Assembly (NCBI GenBank): GCA_019009955.1 | Contig: CM032228.1 | Coordinates: forward strand, 229,045,001-229,109,000 | Length of the DNA stretch: 64,000 bases | From: Riptortus pedestris | Taxonomy: Eukaryota > Arthropoda > Insecta > Hemiptera > Alydidae | Direction of reading: 5' to 3' | Part shown: positions 1-12,674 of the stretch, piece by piece | Layout: each line of letters starts with the position of its first letter | How positions within the stretch are numbered: position 1 is the first letter of the stretch | Translations under genes and position numbers: made by a program | Notes under the pieces: generated by a model | Seen by the model: only the letters and a program-made list of their open reading frames with translations | Told to the model about the DNA's origin: nothing | The model's database searches: none

Positions 1-524
1 AAAATTTTATATTTACATATTTGTCTGTTAATGCTCTAGCGGCCGCAATTTTTGTTTGATCGTTATCAAACTTCATATTAAAGCGTTTTACGTAAAAAGA
101 AAGATCAAGTTCGTTAATGGCTGAAATGAGACCAGTGGGAGGGAGGGTTTAGAGGGGGGGATTTTTGAAAATTCAAAATATCTCCGTTATTATGCGTTGG
201 ACCGAAAAATTGTATAAACAAATCTTATTGCAAATTAAAGTTACTATAAATATTGTTATATACATTTATTCTGTTTTTTGAATATAAACCGAGATATTTG
301 CATTTGAAAATGCATTTATGTGGTATGGGTAGGCCGGAGTCTACGGCTATTTGGATTCGGGACTCTCCGCCGTACGGGGCGGGCCGTTTCCGGGTAACAT
401 ATTCGTTACCTCGTGAATAGGTTTAGAGATTCTTTACTACTACTGTTGTTATAAGGCGGGTTTCTCTATTGTAAAACTTCACGTGGGAAATCTGCTTAGT
501 TCACGCAGCCCCTGCGTGACGGAC
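1..524 (-). repeat. Family A repeat, copy cut by the window edge
   Basis: Minus-oriented family A copy. From the (AT)-side it carries TGTCTGTTAATGCTCTAGCG, the 'AAATATCTCCGTTA' core and, at the other end, the family terminus GCGTGACGGAC at 514-524. Extra sequence at about 330-425 is missing in most other copies. No coding capacity. Confidence 0.7.
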
Positions 525-1113
525 TTTTGTGTATTCAGTTGAAATTGATTATAATATCAATGGCATTCTTCGGTTTTATATAATGTCATTAGACGACATA
601 CGTGTCTTCCACATAATTTGTGTTTCTCATATAGAGCAATACACGTGTTGGCCATAATGTGAGCCAACGTCTTGTAGCGGGCCTGCTGAGTGAAGCGCTG
701 CTAGGAGAGAGGCTAATGATGTATCAGATTGAGGAGGAAGACAGAACCAGCTGGTTCTAAAGCTGTCACCAACAGGCTTTGCCACGTCTCTCCGCCACAG
801 CCTTACAAATAACTCTCCCATCAATATTACCCTCCGACTTATTTACGCTCAGTCAATAATATATAACTAGCCTATATAACCTAAATCGTTAGTTAATTAA
901 TTAATATATATATAAACAAAAAACCAAACAAAACAAGCTGCCCTCCATCTGGAGGGTTCCCCTCAGGACAGCCTCCTAATCGGCCCAACTGGGTAATGTT
1001 AAAAAAAATATATCATTTTTTTTTTTTTTTTTAATATTTCTTTTTAAAACAAGAAATTTGTTGTTAAATTTTGATGGGCCATGTGGAAAGAAGTGCAGCT
1101 TTGCATCGTGCCT
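525..1113. other. Unassigned intergenic DNA
   Basis: No recognisable gene. It holds a T-rich run near 1015-1032 and a short open frame on the minus strand (627-824) with no motif I recognise. Confidence 0.5.
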
Positions 1114-1587
1114 TTATTTGTATGAATGATAATTTATAATTCTCACCGAATGCTTAATAATGGTTGTAGACAAATTCTGGAGGTCGTTCGTGGATAATCC
1201 CAGTTCTTTTAGAGATTCGGCTGTCCTTTGGGATATTGCACCATTCAGTAAGCCTTTGACACTCCATTTTTCAACTGAGTATTTTTCCTTGAAGTACCCA
1301 CAGCAAGGTTCGTAAATCTTCCTCTTTCCCTCGTCTACTTCTATTGACTGGTTGATATTGGTTTCGAACCTTACTGTGGGATCTAGAAGGATTCCTTCGT
1401 TTGCTACTCTTTTGATAATGACGATGTCTGCCCGTTTCGACGACCCATCAGACGACTTGCACGCAACTTCATAATAGATTTCCCAATCTTTGTGGTATCT
1501 TTTTATTAGTTGGGCTATGCCTGATCTTACTTTATGGTGACGGTTGTTGCGCATCAACTCTCCCCATTTGCAAGAACCTAGGACATG

Positions 1588-1590
<3 letters not shown>
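1114..1590 (-). pseudogene. R2-like LINE relic: zinc knuckle and REL-type endonuclease end
   Basis: C-terminal fragment of a site-specific-type non-LTR retrotransposon polyprotein. Reading on the minus strand, the frame is already open at 1590 with HVLGSC, the second half of a CCHC knuckle, followed by KWGELMRNNRHHKVR. A nuclease-like block follows, with RADIVII and then DPTVRFE, resembling the restriction-enzyme-like endonuclease that follows the zinc knuckle in R2-type elements. The first in-frame ATG lies inside the fragment and is not a real start. The reverse transcriptase part is absent: the fragment is cut by an (AT)n array at 1591-1646. The frame ends with a stop at 1114, about where the family ends. 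The assignment to the REL-endonuclease group rests on domain order and motif memory, not a search. Confidence 0.6.
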
Positions 1591-1646
<56 letters not shown>

Positions 1647-1647
<1 letters not shown>

Positions 1648-3110
1648 TAGCTAAGGTACCCGGCGATGCCCGGGAAATCATTCTTGACTAATGATGGTAT
1701 TTTGATAGTAAGACTTCAATGTGTACAATTACACTTCCCTCCAGGATGTAATGATTTTCCGAAATAGCCAGCCCTGAAGGGTAACTTTTGGGGATTAATA
1801 GAATAGAAATTTTATTTTTGAAGGATAAATGAAAATGTGTTCCTAATCTATCCCTCTACACTTTTTGACTCACCGTTTTTCAATAATTCAAACCATAATC
1901 ATGGGTAGCATTTATTACAATTAAATATCATCTATAATAAACATATTTCCTTTCAAAAGCCAATCCGAGCTCACATAGTTTAGGCAAAGTTTTGCACGAA
2001 AGATTATATTTGTATTAGTGAATCTCACTGGAAATCGCTTCCAGTAGTGCCAGACGGGAAATAAGTAAACTCAATTAACGTGTAAGGCTCCCGTCATCTT
2101 CCGTTCCCGCATGAGACTTCTCAACATTCTTTTACTTATATTATTGATGCAAAACATTATTTTATAATTTATCTACCGGATGGAATTAAATAATAGTGGT
2201 ACCCTGAAAATATCATATCGAGTTTAAACGCATATTGTTTTTTCTCATAATGACATTACCATTAACGTTTAATTGTTATTATATTAAATATTTGTTTCAA
2301 TAACATCAAGGTAGATTATACAAATTAAATAATGGAAATGCTCTTATAGTTTATATTTCTATTGGAAATAAATAACAAAGTTATTAGGAGGGGGTGACGA
2401 AGATTTATTACCTCACTAATCCGAATCATACTTTGAACTATCATATAAAACATAACATCATTTGTCATAATATCCCTTTATTAAAACCCCTTAAATAAGT
2501 ACTAATATTATTGACTCCCGTTTAGCGTATATCCCGTGTTTACTTCATTTTACGACAAAAGTGAATATTACAAAAGTTACTGAAAATAACAAAATAAACA
2601 ACTTTTGTCATGTGCATGTTTGTCGAAAAACCAATAGGAAACAAAATATCACTACTGTTAATTTCAGGCCTCCCTTACAAACCCCACTCCTGCTCGTCCA
2701 TAGAAATGTTGGTAGGGCTTATGATAATTAAGGCGTCAACTCTAATAAACATACCGAGTTATTTTTAGTTCGGTTGAGTCTTTTGAGCCCAATAAAATTA
2801 ATGACTCCCGCTATAGTTTTTAGCTTATAACTCATTTATACTTCGGCTTACGACAAAAGTGTATATAACAAAAGTTACTCTAAATTATCAAAATCAACAA
2901 CTTTTGTTATGTTCATATTTGCCGAAAAACCAATATGAAACGCCTCCCTTATAACCCCCACTCCTGTTCGTCTCAGAGATATTAATATAGCCTAAAGTCT
3001 AAGTTGGGTTAGTAGTAATATACATACCAAGTTTCATAGAATTCGGTTTAGCCGTTTATGCGTGAAAAGGTAACAAACAAACAGACACCAAAGAAACAAA
3101 ATCTCAAAAA
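1647..3110 (-). mobile_element. Family B (Helitron-like) relic
   Basis: Minus-oriented. The 3' end lies next to the (AT)n array: CTAG at 1647-1650, then a hairpin CCCGG/CCGGG at about 1658-1673. The far end is the GTAACAAACAAACAGACACC block near 3070-3100. Two internal segments (about 2520-2760 and 2800-3060) are diverged duplicates of each other. Non-coding. Confidence 0.55.
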
Positions 3111-3125
3111 TTCATTCTTGAATGA

Positions 3126-4654
3126 AATAATTAAAGGTACTTTTAAAATATTTTAATTAGGTATTTTTTGTTGTTAATGATATTTTTGTAAACAATAATT
3201 GTACGTCTGGTTACATAAGTTTTAAAATTAAAAAAAATGTTCTAAGTTCTAAAGTAAAAGCTACTCAAAGCCTCTCCAAATCCCACGCCTCCAGGCTCGC
3301 AAATTCATTAATTAAGGCGATACTTGTTCTACTTTATGTAGTCTGTGTTGATGGAGTAGTATATAAATTGTTATTAATAAATGTATATTAGTTTTAATTG
3401 CCTAATTGAAAATGTTATGTCAATTCTCTGTTATGGTCTACTGTATTAATGTGTGTGCTGGATATCTTAAAGTTTGCTTTCCTACCCGGGTGTTACTAAA
3501 AATTCCATTTTTGTGAGTTCTCGTTCAATAAATTCCCAATCCAAACAGGTAATAGAGTTTACGAATTTAAGTTTAACAAGGTATTCAGTACACAATTTGG
3601 CTAAAAAAATTTTTTGGATGACTTTTTTTGAAATTATGCTACCAGATGATTTCACAAGTTTTATCCTAACCAGAACACAGAAGACCAAATTATTCGGTAG
3701 ATGCCATGACTATACGTTCTGACCCATATGAAGTATCGAGGCACAGAAAACGTACGGAAAAAAATATTAAATACTCCTGTATTAATTCAATAGTATACTA
3801 TCATAAATAAACCAAGTAATTCTGTTCATGGAAATGTTATAAGTAAAGAGATTTTATGAATTACTATGTGTTCCCACCTCCTAAAACAAAAGTCAATGTC
3901 GTTTATATATGAACTGACCTAGTGTTGAATAATTTATGTAAATCTTGAACGATTGACAAGTTGCAGTGCCCAAGGTTTTGATGGTTTCATTAAATGATCC
4001 TCAATAGTTCTGATGGTATTAGTCATTGAGCCTGGGAGCACCGAGGAAGTCCTAACGCCAAGTTTACAGGTTTAAGAAATCCGGTACGAGTCCAATGCTT
4101 GGGCTTTAAACTCACTAATTCAATGTTTCAGCCACTGGAATTATGGGACTCCGTAACTAGTGTACTGCTTGAATTGACACACACGGTATTATTGAGGATG
4201 AAATAGAGAATAGAATGTCAAAATACACCAATTCTGAGCCATTCCATCACTTAGGAAGTCCGACTCAGTAACTATTTTCTTTCCTAAGTATAGAAGAATT
4301 GCTAGTGCCTAGAAAGCAGCACATTCTTATACAAATATGAGTAATCTTCATCTCCTTGCTTGGAGATATATTTATTGATATACTGACAAATTCTTGTTAT
4401 ATTATATCTGAGTAATGATATCCTCAGTAAATATCGATACTGAACCAATAAGGAAAGCAAACATGGTTCACTGTGGCTCATTTTCCCTCTTTCCCGAGCG
4501 TTCTCCTTCAGGAATGTTCCCTACTAAACCATATAGGTTCTCGTAGCCACACTGCTAGGTCGCTTGAAGATGAGGCTAGATGGAAATTATGGAACTAAGA
4601 CCATATTTAAATTGTTTGTGTGTGGGGGCGGGGGTGAGAGAGGGGGGGGGGGAG

Positions 4655-4655
<1 letters not shown>
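3126..4655. other. Unassigned intergenic DNA
   Basis: No gene recognised. Open frames on both strands near 3474-3722 overlap each other and show no family motif. A G-rich tract (4623-4655) leads into the GA array. Confidence 0.5.

Positions 4656-4731
<76 letters not shown>
4656..4731. repeat. (GA)n microsatellite
   Basis: About 38 uninterrupted GA dinucleotides preceded by a poly-G rich tract. The open frames across it (Arg-Glu or Ser-Leu repeats) are low-complexity artefacts. Confidence 0.95.
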
Positions 4732-4734
<3 letters not shown>

Positions 4735-4879
4735 ACACTTTCGTCAATATTAGTACACCTAGGGTCAGATTTAAAATTTCGAAAAATGAAGTCCAATCAA
4801 AAGAATTTTGAAGATTTACGCAGGCCCAGTCAGAAATGGCTCTGGCTTCTTGCAATTTCGCCTGATTGTTAGGACCCAG

Positions 4880-5005
4880 TTTTAGCAGATTTCCCTTAAG
4901 GGAAATCAGCTATTGAGGTTGTACTCATGACGGAATTTTAGAAATTTTTCTTCAAAAGATCATCGATCCTACCTAGTAGATGACGAAAATGAGGTCCGTT
5001 CAAAA

Positions 5006-5060
<55 letters not shown>

Positions 5061-5502
5061 TATTCGTCTGTTACCGCTCTAGCGGCCGCAATTTTTGTTT
5101 GATCGTTACCAAACTCGATATTTTGTTGTTTTATGTAAAAAGAAAGATCAAGTACGTTAACGGCTGAAATCGGACCAGTGGTGGGGGGTTTAGAGGGGAG
5201 GATTTTCGAAAATTCGAAATATCTCCGTTACTATACGTCAGATCGCAAAATTGTACAAAATCAATCTTATTGCAAATTAAATTTACTATAAATATTGCCA
5301 AATACATTTTTTCCCTATCTTGAATATTAACCGAGATATTTGCATGTTTATTAAATTTGGGCCGATAACGGATTTTTGAATTTCCCGCCAGAAGGTAGTT
5401 CGGCCCTTTGCCGTAACTGGTCAGCTCTCGCATGGAGATTTCTCTATTGTATAACTTCACGTGGGAAATCTGCTTAGTTTACGCAGCCCCTGCGTGACGG
5501 AC
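4880..5502 (-). repeat. Family A repeat, full-length
   Basis: One of the best complete copies. It starts TTTTAGCAGATTTCCCTTAA, with a perfect 20-nt palindrome GATTTCCCTTAAGGGAAATC. The 'GATCGATCCTACCTAG' side follows, then (AT)n at 5010-5053, the CTCTAGCGGCCGC block, the 'AAATATCTCCGTTACTATACG' core and the end GCGTGACGGAC at 5492-5502. An open frame at 5131-5460 is an accident of the repeat. Confidence 0.75.
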
Positions 5503-6714
5503 TTTTAAATTTTGAATACCGAAATTCAATCTAGTCGTGCTTGTAAATTTCTTGAGATCACCAAATTAACAACGAATCTCCTTCGTCTATCGTCTATGTT
5601 ACCTCTTATGACATTACCTCACATGAACCTCCAAATTACCTCTAATTTAGGGAAATCCTGCTTCCTCCCTATGTTTTAAAATCTCTTTCGGAGAATAATA
5701 CCCTTCAACTAATAGCAGTTGAAATTACTTCACTCCATAGCCTCAGTGGAACATAATGCAGATTTTATTAAAAGGAATGTCTTCAGATACACACATTCAT
5801 ACACCCATACCCTGATGGCATATGATTAATGATTTTATATACGGGAAAATCTGGAACGCTGTACTCTTTATAGCTCTGTAATCCTCAGTAGAGAATTGAA
5901 AACTAAATATTATAAAGCTGGACCAGTGCCACTATGCACCGTAAGAAAATTGGGCTCTTATTTGAAAATTGAATAAGCAATATTTTTTCTGTCATTTCCA
6001 CAAACAAATGCGGCACCGTGACTTCCCACGAAGGTTTGAACAAATAAAATTCTATGTCGTACTCAAACGCATCTTGTTGTTCGATTTTCTTCCTGAGCAG
6101 GGTTGCAATAATAAGCCACAGCAGATTGAAAAGAAATTATTAAAGGCACATCGCGTGAGATAGACGTAAGGCAGCATTTGCTATGATACAACTTCTGAAA
6201 TCGGAAACAGCTAATATCATAAAAATTTATGTTTTCATCAGAAACAATTTCTTCAAGGCTATATTGATCCGAATGACCTTGGTATTACAGACATTGAAAA
6301 TTGTTTGCCTCCGTCCATCCAGGAATTTCCCTCATTGAATACTCGCCTCTATTGTATTAAAGGATGATCATTGGGTTACTTCTAGCTTTCTTTTTTCCCC
6401 CACCTCTGCCCCTCTGTACCTTTGGGTTTCCCCATACCAGGGGTCTCCATTTATTAAGAGATATAACATTTTGAATAGCTAAATTGGGCCAGGTAACTTA
6501 GCCTAGCTCACCGTGCACAGCTAAGCATAAAAGAGCAATATTTGGGAGATTTAGTTCAAGTCCGAAAAGCCCTAGGGGAACCCGCAGCTGCGACTCCTTT
6601 GCCTCTGTTCAAAGAAGTGGCAGCAAGAGCCTAACTTACTAGCCTACATACCTAAAGCCTAAATACTAACATAAACAATACATATATACATATAATTTAC
6701 AAAAACATACATTA
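5503..6714. other. Unassigned DNA, likely including the 3' UTR of the LINE relic beside it
   Basis: No gene recognised. The part from about 6440 to 6714 lies directly downstream of the minus-strand LINE relic and is probably its 3' untranslated end (inference from position). Confidence 0.4.
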
Positions 6715-7105
6715 TTACTTCGTTTTCAACACCTCTTTGGCAAAGGCCCAGAAGGATGAAAATCTATATGCGTCGTTTACCAACATATGGTAGCTCTCAG
6801 GAGGCCAGTTAACATATGAGATAGCACTCATTAGCCGAATACGCTTGGCGTTGAAACGCGGACATTGGAGGATCACATGGTCAGCCGTATCCAACTCACG
6901 CCGCACGAGCACAATGGGGATTCCTTTCTTTTGAAGAAATGGAGCTTGTTATTGAAGTCCCCGTGACCACTGGTAAGTTGGCTGGTGAAGTAATCTGGCG
7001 CGTACCATGTCAGCTTAGTTCTAGTCCTGACATCGGGGAAAAAATTGTAGGTCATCCTACCTTTGCTGGAGTTGGTCCAGCGACTCTGCCAACTGTCCCA
7101 GATGG
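6715..7105 (-). pseudogene. Jockey/R1-like LINE relic: RNase H end and zinc knuckle
   Basis: C-terminal piece of a non-LTR retrotransposon polyprotein on the minus strand. From about 7105 the frame reads GRMTYNFFPDVRTRTK and then LTSGHGDFNNKLHFFKR, matching the end of an RNase H domain. The knuckle follows: CSCG near 6915, then DTADHVILQCPRF in a second frame. A one-base shift near 6905 splits the knuckle, so the gene is dead. Reverse transcriptase is missing upstream. Family (jockey, R1 or a relative) is inferred from this RNase H plus CCHC order. Confidence 0.6.
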
Positions 7106-8890
7106 CTACTTCTAGCTACATGTCCCACCCAATTTAATACTTCGGTCTCATTTCATTTATTATCTTCCTCTTCATGGTCTTCTCTAGATCTTAAACCACC
7201 TTCCCATTTCTAGTCTCCAAGGCTCTGAGAACCCTTCGTAAACGTTTCAGGGTATCCGTCGACACCTAAGTCTCGCGACCCAACATCTACACGGTCTTGA
7301 TAAAGGATTTTTAAAAATTTAGTTTAAGGCTCATGAGGTTCTCACTGAGTATCCAATCTTGTCGAGTAGGGATTCCTACAGGACATTATCCAGATGTGAG
7401 ATAAAATGAAACTTCTATTTTCGGTTTATTCATCATCAACCACCTCAGTGAGGACAGCACTTGAGAAATGGATAGTCCCTGAAGACGTGGCAAGTAAGCC
7501 ACGAAACTTGTTTTGCAGTTTCAATAAAGTTTGCACTGAAAAAAAAATGTTTATTATTGGAGGCCTTTACCATAAAATATGAAGAATATATAAAAAATAT
7601 TGGGTTCAGAATAAGAAGAATTTTTGGTTTTATTTGCATAGTGTGATAACTACTTGGCAGGAAGACCACTCACATCAACCAATACATACTGATTTATTTT
7701 CTACCTGATTAAAAAAAAAAATACAGCGAAAAGAGCTCTTGTTAAGATGAGTCCGATAGAAAAATTGATATAGCCAATCTTGGTAAATATTTTGCAATGG
7801 GATTTCTCAAGGCCTATCTCACGCGATGTCCTAATGTATTTTCAATATTTCTGCTATGACTTGTAGTGGCAACCCTGCCTTCAGGATGTAAATAGGTACA
7901 GGTATCATTAGGAGTTTCATTTGCTCCACAGATCTAGAAACGTTCGGGGAAAGTCAAGGTGCCATATTTGTAGCAGAATTACATAAGAAAAATCGTTACA
8001 ACACAATTCAAATAGGTACTCAACTTCTTTACGATGCTGAGTGGCACCAATAGGATGCGTAGAAGCCCAGTCTTATAAAATTTAGTTTGCAATCCTCGAC
8101 AGAGTATACCGTATATAAGATGTAATAATGACGAAAGTGTATGCGTGTGTCTTAACGTACTCCTATTATGAAAAGTCTGCCATACATTCCAATGAAGTAA
8201 TTTAGACTCCTATTAGTTGAATAGTATTATTCCATTCAAGATCATGGAGAGTAAATTGAGGAAGCAGGATTTGCCTAGATTAACTACAAAGGGGATCTGG
8301 AGGCCCTTGAGAGGCAATGACACGGAAGGCAACATTGGCGATAGGAAACGGAATTTAGACTCGTTGCTAATTGGGTCATCTCAAGGAACATTCAAACTAG
8401 ATTAGATTGCATTTCGATATTCGAAATTTATCATTTTGTAGTAACATATTTTAGGTACTCAGTTTAAACGTTTAAGTAACATTGACGATAGGGCAAAAGA
8501 GAGAGGGAAGAATTTGTGAAATTCGAAATATCTCAGTATACAACCCATCTTATTGAAAATATAATTTTCTATAAATGTTTTTGTTAGACACATTTTTTTC
8601 AGTATCTTCAAAATTATTAGAACTCCACTCGTCTGAAATTAAAGATTAGCTGATATATCATGAAATGTTCTTTTCCAAACTTAGCCATAAAACTTTAGTT
8701 TTCATTTTACTTTTTCTACTTGAGATAAACTCAAATATTTTGGGCGTGACCAAGTATGATTTTACTTTTTTGAAAGCATTTTTTCTGCCTTTTATTACTA
8801 CTTTAATCGATGTTAACAGATATACCTGAAGGAATAACATCACCTATTGAGGTTGTACTCATGAAGCGATTTCCGAAAACTTTGAACGCA
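7106..8890. other. Unassigned DNA with possible LINE debris
   Basis: No intact gene. The piece 7110-7310 reads on the minus strand like badly decayed LINE coding DNA, but I could not fix a frame. At 8520-8880 there are degraded family A fragments (AAATATCTCAGTATAC; a second CTATTGAGGTTGTACTCATGA block). Confidence 0.35.
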
Positions 8891-8891
8891 A

Positions 8892-9013
8892 TTTTAGCAG
8901 ATTTCCCTTAAGGGAAATCAGCTATTGAGGTCGTACGCATGACGCGAGTTTCGAAAAATCTCTTCAAATGTTCATCAATCCTACCCAGGACATGACGAAA
9001 ATGAGGTCCGTTT

Positions 9014-9073
<60 letters not shown>

Positions 9074-9526
9074 CTGTTAACGCTCTAGCGGTCGCAATTT
9101 TTGTTTGATAGTTACGAAACTCGATATTTAACCGTTTTGTGTAAAAAGACAGACCAAGTTCGTTAATGGTTGAAATCGGATTAGAGAGAAAGGGGGTTTA
9201 GAGGGGGGATTTTCGAAAATTCGAAATATCTCCGTTAATATTTATCTAATTGAAAAATTGTATAGAACCAATCTTATTGGAAATTAAATTTGCCAATAAC
9301 CCCTTCTTTAGTTCTTGGACGACTAAAATTTGAGTTATTAAAATATAAATTATTCTTACAATTCCGAAACCGTTTCAGTTGGGAATTTATTTTAATTAAC
9401 TGAAAGATTTGTCATTACTGTTTGTATTTAATCACGGTGGTGTTGTGTTGCCAGTATGCAGATGTCTCTATTGTTAAACTTCACATGGGAAATCTGCTTA
9501 GTTTACGCAGCTCCTGCGTGACGGAC
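8892..9526 (-). repeat. Family A repeat, full-length
   Basis: It begins TTTTAGCAGATTTCCCTTAAGG and carries (AT)n at about 9018-9069. It ends GCGTGACGGAC at 9516-9526. The third quarter is replaced by a TTAGTTCTTGGACGACTAAA segment that also occurs in the copies at 32071 and 34311, marking a subfamily. Confidence 0.7.
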
Positions 9527-9544
9527 TTTTTATTTTATCTTTAG

Positions 9545-9958
9545 TATATTCGATATTTAAGCGTTTCATGTAAAAAAAAGATCGAGTTCGTTATCGGCAG
9601 AAATCGGACAAGTTGAATTTCGAAAATTCAAAATATCTCCGTTAATATACGTCGAATGAAAAAAGTGAACAGGTCCAATCTGATTACACATTTCATGTTC
9701 TTTGAATGTTGTTTATCTTATTCTTATTATTATCTTAATTAGAGAGCAAGATATTGGCATTTTATAGTTTTCAGCCTTCAGTAAATCCCCACTCCTACTC
9801 TCGTCACATTAACAGTAAGCTGTTATGTCATGGAGTAGTTTATTTGAAGCGCAATTACTAAATATTGCTCTCATTGAACTTTTATGATTTTAGATAAATG
9901 GAAATGCGTGACGCACGTAGAAAATCTGCTTAATAAACTCAGCCCTTGCGTGACAGAC
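9545..9958 (-). repeat. Family A repeat, partial
   Basis: It lacks the (AT)n side. It starts at the CGATATTTAAGCG block and ends at GCGTGACAGAC (9948-9958). It follows the previous copy almost directly in the same orientation. Confidence 0.6.
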
Positions 9959-10399
9959 TTCTTAAAGCTGAGCATTGCTTTTTCAGTCATCCACCACGCT
10001 CACTTACTTAACCAATGAGAGACCCTTTAGTTACGCTAGACATTTTATCTTCCTCCATAATAAAATTGGGGCTTGAAGAATAAATGGATACATTGTATTG
10101 GTGGGACCATCTATTCCTAAAGGTCCTAAATCTGAAGGGCCAGGGTCCAAGAGGCGATTTAATACAATTAAACAGAAAACCAATCACAATCCTTGTCTTT
10201 TCCAGCTGCTCCCGTTTCTGTCCATTCCAATCAACTCTGGGGTACCTGAATCGTTCATTGAACGACTCTTTTAGCAGATTTCCTTTTAAGAAAATTAGAC
10301 TAGAAGCTTCAACTTATGACGATAATATGGCAAACTTTTATTCATACATCTTGTTCCCTTACCTGGTAAATCAGGAAAAAGGGGTACGGTTTGTGCATA
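9959..10399. other. Unassigned DNA
   Basis: No gene recognised. A 115-codon open frame (10084-10431) runs into the Tc1-like terminal repeat and has no motif. A lone TTTTAGCAGATTTCC family A end lies at about 10267-10282. Confidence 0.45.
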
Positions 10400-11014
10400 C
10401 ACACAACCGCAAAAAAAAACCGGACACTTAGATTTAGCCTTATAATTTTGTTAAATACTTAATATATATGTATATTAATCTTTTTAATTAAAATAATTGG
10501 TTAACCTATAGGTTATTTAAACAAAATCTGACAAAAGTGAATAATTTTTATTGATTATTTACAAAAAGATACAAAATAAAAAAAAGAAAAAGATAAATTA
10601 ACACATTTAAAAAAAAAAAAAAATATTCTTCGTTTTTATTACAGTGAATGGTAGACTTCGCTACCCCAAGCGTTTCGGCAATGTAACGTAAGCTCCGGCC
10701 TTCCATCTAAGTTTGAAAGACCCATTATTCTGGGCCGAAATAAAAATAAAACATTAATTAAACAAAATGCTTGGTTAATAATTAAAGATGTTTAAATATG
10801 CGAAAAACTACTTACAGTTTAGAATAGATCAACTTCACGACAAATAAATCTAATCAGAGTTTTATCTAATTGTTTACTAATCCTGAAGGGATTAGTTCAA
10901 TGGACTTAGACTCTAAATTCTCTGTAATAACTAGAATACCCACATAAAGAAAATTGCTGAAAATTAGCTTTTAATACGACAAAAATGAAGTGTCCGTTTT
11001 TTTTTGCGGTTGAG
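10400..11014 (-). mobile_element. Tc1/mariner-like remnant with TIRs and TA duplication
   Basis: Inverted ends: CAACCGCAAAAAAAAAC followed by CGGACACTTA on the left (from about 10404), mirrored by AAGTGTCCGTTTTTTTTTGC then GGTTG on the right (to about 11012). TA is present on both sides (10398-10399 and 11015-11016). On the minus strand at 10706-10635 a short frame reads EGRSLRYIAETLGVAKSTIH, the helix-turn-helix start of a Tc1/mariner-type transposase. The rest of the transposase and the DDE catalytic core are gone, so this is an internally deleted, non-autonomous copy. Confidence 0.75.
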
Positions 11015-11194
11015 TATATATAATGAAGCCAAAGTAATTTTTAATGGTTCATACAACTAAAGTCCAAGCTTGTTAATGGTCTGAGCTATCTTCGTAGATA
11101 TAGATCTCATGTAAAAATTAAGTTAAAAATTCACGTTAAACTGCTTTTTCACGAATTACTTCAGAAGGCATAAACATTTACTGGGAGTGTAAAC

Positions 11195-11795
11195 GTCTGT
11201 CGCGCAGTGCCTGCATAAACTAAGCAGATTTCTCACGTGAAGTTTTACAATTCATAAATATAGATAATGGTAACACTTAACACCATCGTGATTATTAAGC
11301 AAATAAGTATAAATGATATTGAGAAATGATTTAGTAAATTTTAAAAACGTCCCAACGGAAAGCGTCTGAATTTTAAACGAACAGGTCAGCCAACTACTCA
11401 GAGAACAGATATAGAAAAACTCTTCAGGGAAAAGAAAAACTATTACTGAAATATATCTGAATATAATATATTTAATTTATTAAAAACTATTTACTATATA
11501 TATTACTGTAATTTATAATGGATCAGAATAATTTGTATCTCAATCACTTAAATTTTAATGATCCAAGAACTAAAGACGGTGGGGGGGAGGGGCATCAACG
11601 GAACGTATTTGCATGTATCTCGTATAATAAAGGTCTCTTGAAAACAACATTTGGTATTTAAGATTCGAATAAAGTAGTTCATTATATGACAGAGTACTGA
11701 TACTCTCGATACTGGATTTTATGTGGCTTGGGCAGGAATGAAAGTTTGCATATAGTTAAAGTGCGTGGGGGTTTATCGAAGGCTGAAAATTAAAA
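11195..11795 (+). repeat. Family A repeat, long subfamily, degraded
   Basis: It starts GTCTGTCGCGCAGTGCCTGC (a mutated family terminus) and keeps AAGCAGATTTCTCACGTGAAG. It carries the long-subfamily middle (TCAATCACTTAAATTTTAATG). It lacks the (AT)n side. Confidence 0.55.
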
Positions 11796-11808
11796 AAAGT
11801 CAGTCACG

Positions 11809-12330
11809 CAGGGGATACGTAAACAAAACAGATTTCCAAAGTGAAGGTTTACAATAATAATGCATTCTGGTAATACCTCGGAGAGGATTAATAGAATAAA
11901 TACAAACGGTAATGAGAAATGATTCAGTCAATTTACATTTTAATATTCTCCACAACGGAAAGCGTCTGAATTGTAAACAAAAAGGTCCAACCTCTCAGAG
12001 CCGAATAGATAGATACATTCTAGACCGGAAAACCATTACTGTAGTATATCTGAATATAATATGATTGATTTTATTGAAAAGTATTTACTATACTTAGTGC
12101 TGTAATTAATAATGAAACAGAATAATGTTTTTTCTCAATCATTGAAATTGTAGTAATTCTAGAACAAAAGAAGGAGGGGGGTAAACCAAACGTATTTGGA
12201 TATATCTCACAAAGTAAAAGTTAAATGAATACAATATTTGGTATTTGACCATGGAATGTAATGGTTCATGATTAACCAACTTATTATTAATATGGCATGA
12301 GTAGGAGTGGGGGGTACTGGCATATCGGTC
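11809..12330 (+). repeat. Family A repeat, long subfamily, truncated
   Basis: It starts GTCAGTCACGCAGGGG, directly following the previous copy in the same orientation. The 3' part is lost where the gypsy fragment begins. Confidence 0.55.
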
Positions 12331-12365
12331 AGCCGTCCATGATTCCACCTCCCGTACTCCGCAGC

Positions 12366-12663
12366 CGTATTAAAATGACAAGTGACAAGATGAAAGCCAG
12401 GTATGATCGAGCCGCAAATACGGAGGGGAAATACTGAAGGACAAATGGTTATACTATTCAGCCCACAACGCAAGAAAGGACTATCGCCTAAATTGCAGAC
12501 GCACTGGGAGGGACCTTACAAGGTGATCAAGAGATTGAACGACGTGGTCTACAGGATTCAGAGATACCACAATCCGAGGTCTAAAATGAAAGTGGTACAC
12601 CTAGAGCGACTAGCCAAGTATGGCAACGGCGATATTGAGCCTATTCGGGACGAAAAGGCTTAA
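12366..12663 (+). pseudogene. Ty3/gypsy integrase C-terminal fragment
   Basis: End of a gypsy-type Pol polyprotein. One frame reads DKMKARYDRAANTEG; after a frame change near 12430 the next reads FSPQRKKGLSPKLQTHWEGP, then YKVIKRLNDVVYRI, the GPY/F module at the end of Ty3/gypsy integrases, and KMKVVHLERLAKYG. It stops at 12661-12663, about eleven bases before the LTR that follows, as expected for the end of pol beside a 3' LTR. Everything upstream (gag, protease, reverse transcriptase, integrase core) is missing. The frame change and truncation make it non-functional. Confidence 0.8.
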
Positions 12664-12674
12664 GTGGGCGGCAG

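Noticed and set aside
4564..4872. 102-codon frame with Arg-Glu repeats
   Set aside because: Produced by the (GA)n microsatellite.
5131..5460. 109-codon frame, with similar frames at 21439, 25032 and 34735
   Set aside because: All fall in family A or B repeats, with alternative starts and no conservation of reading frame between copies.
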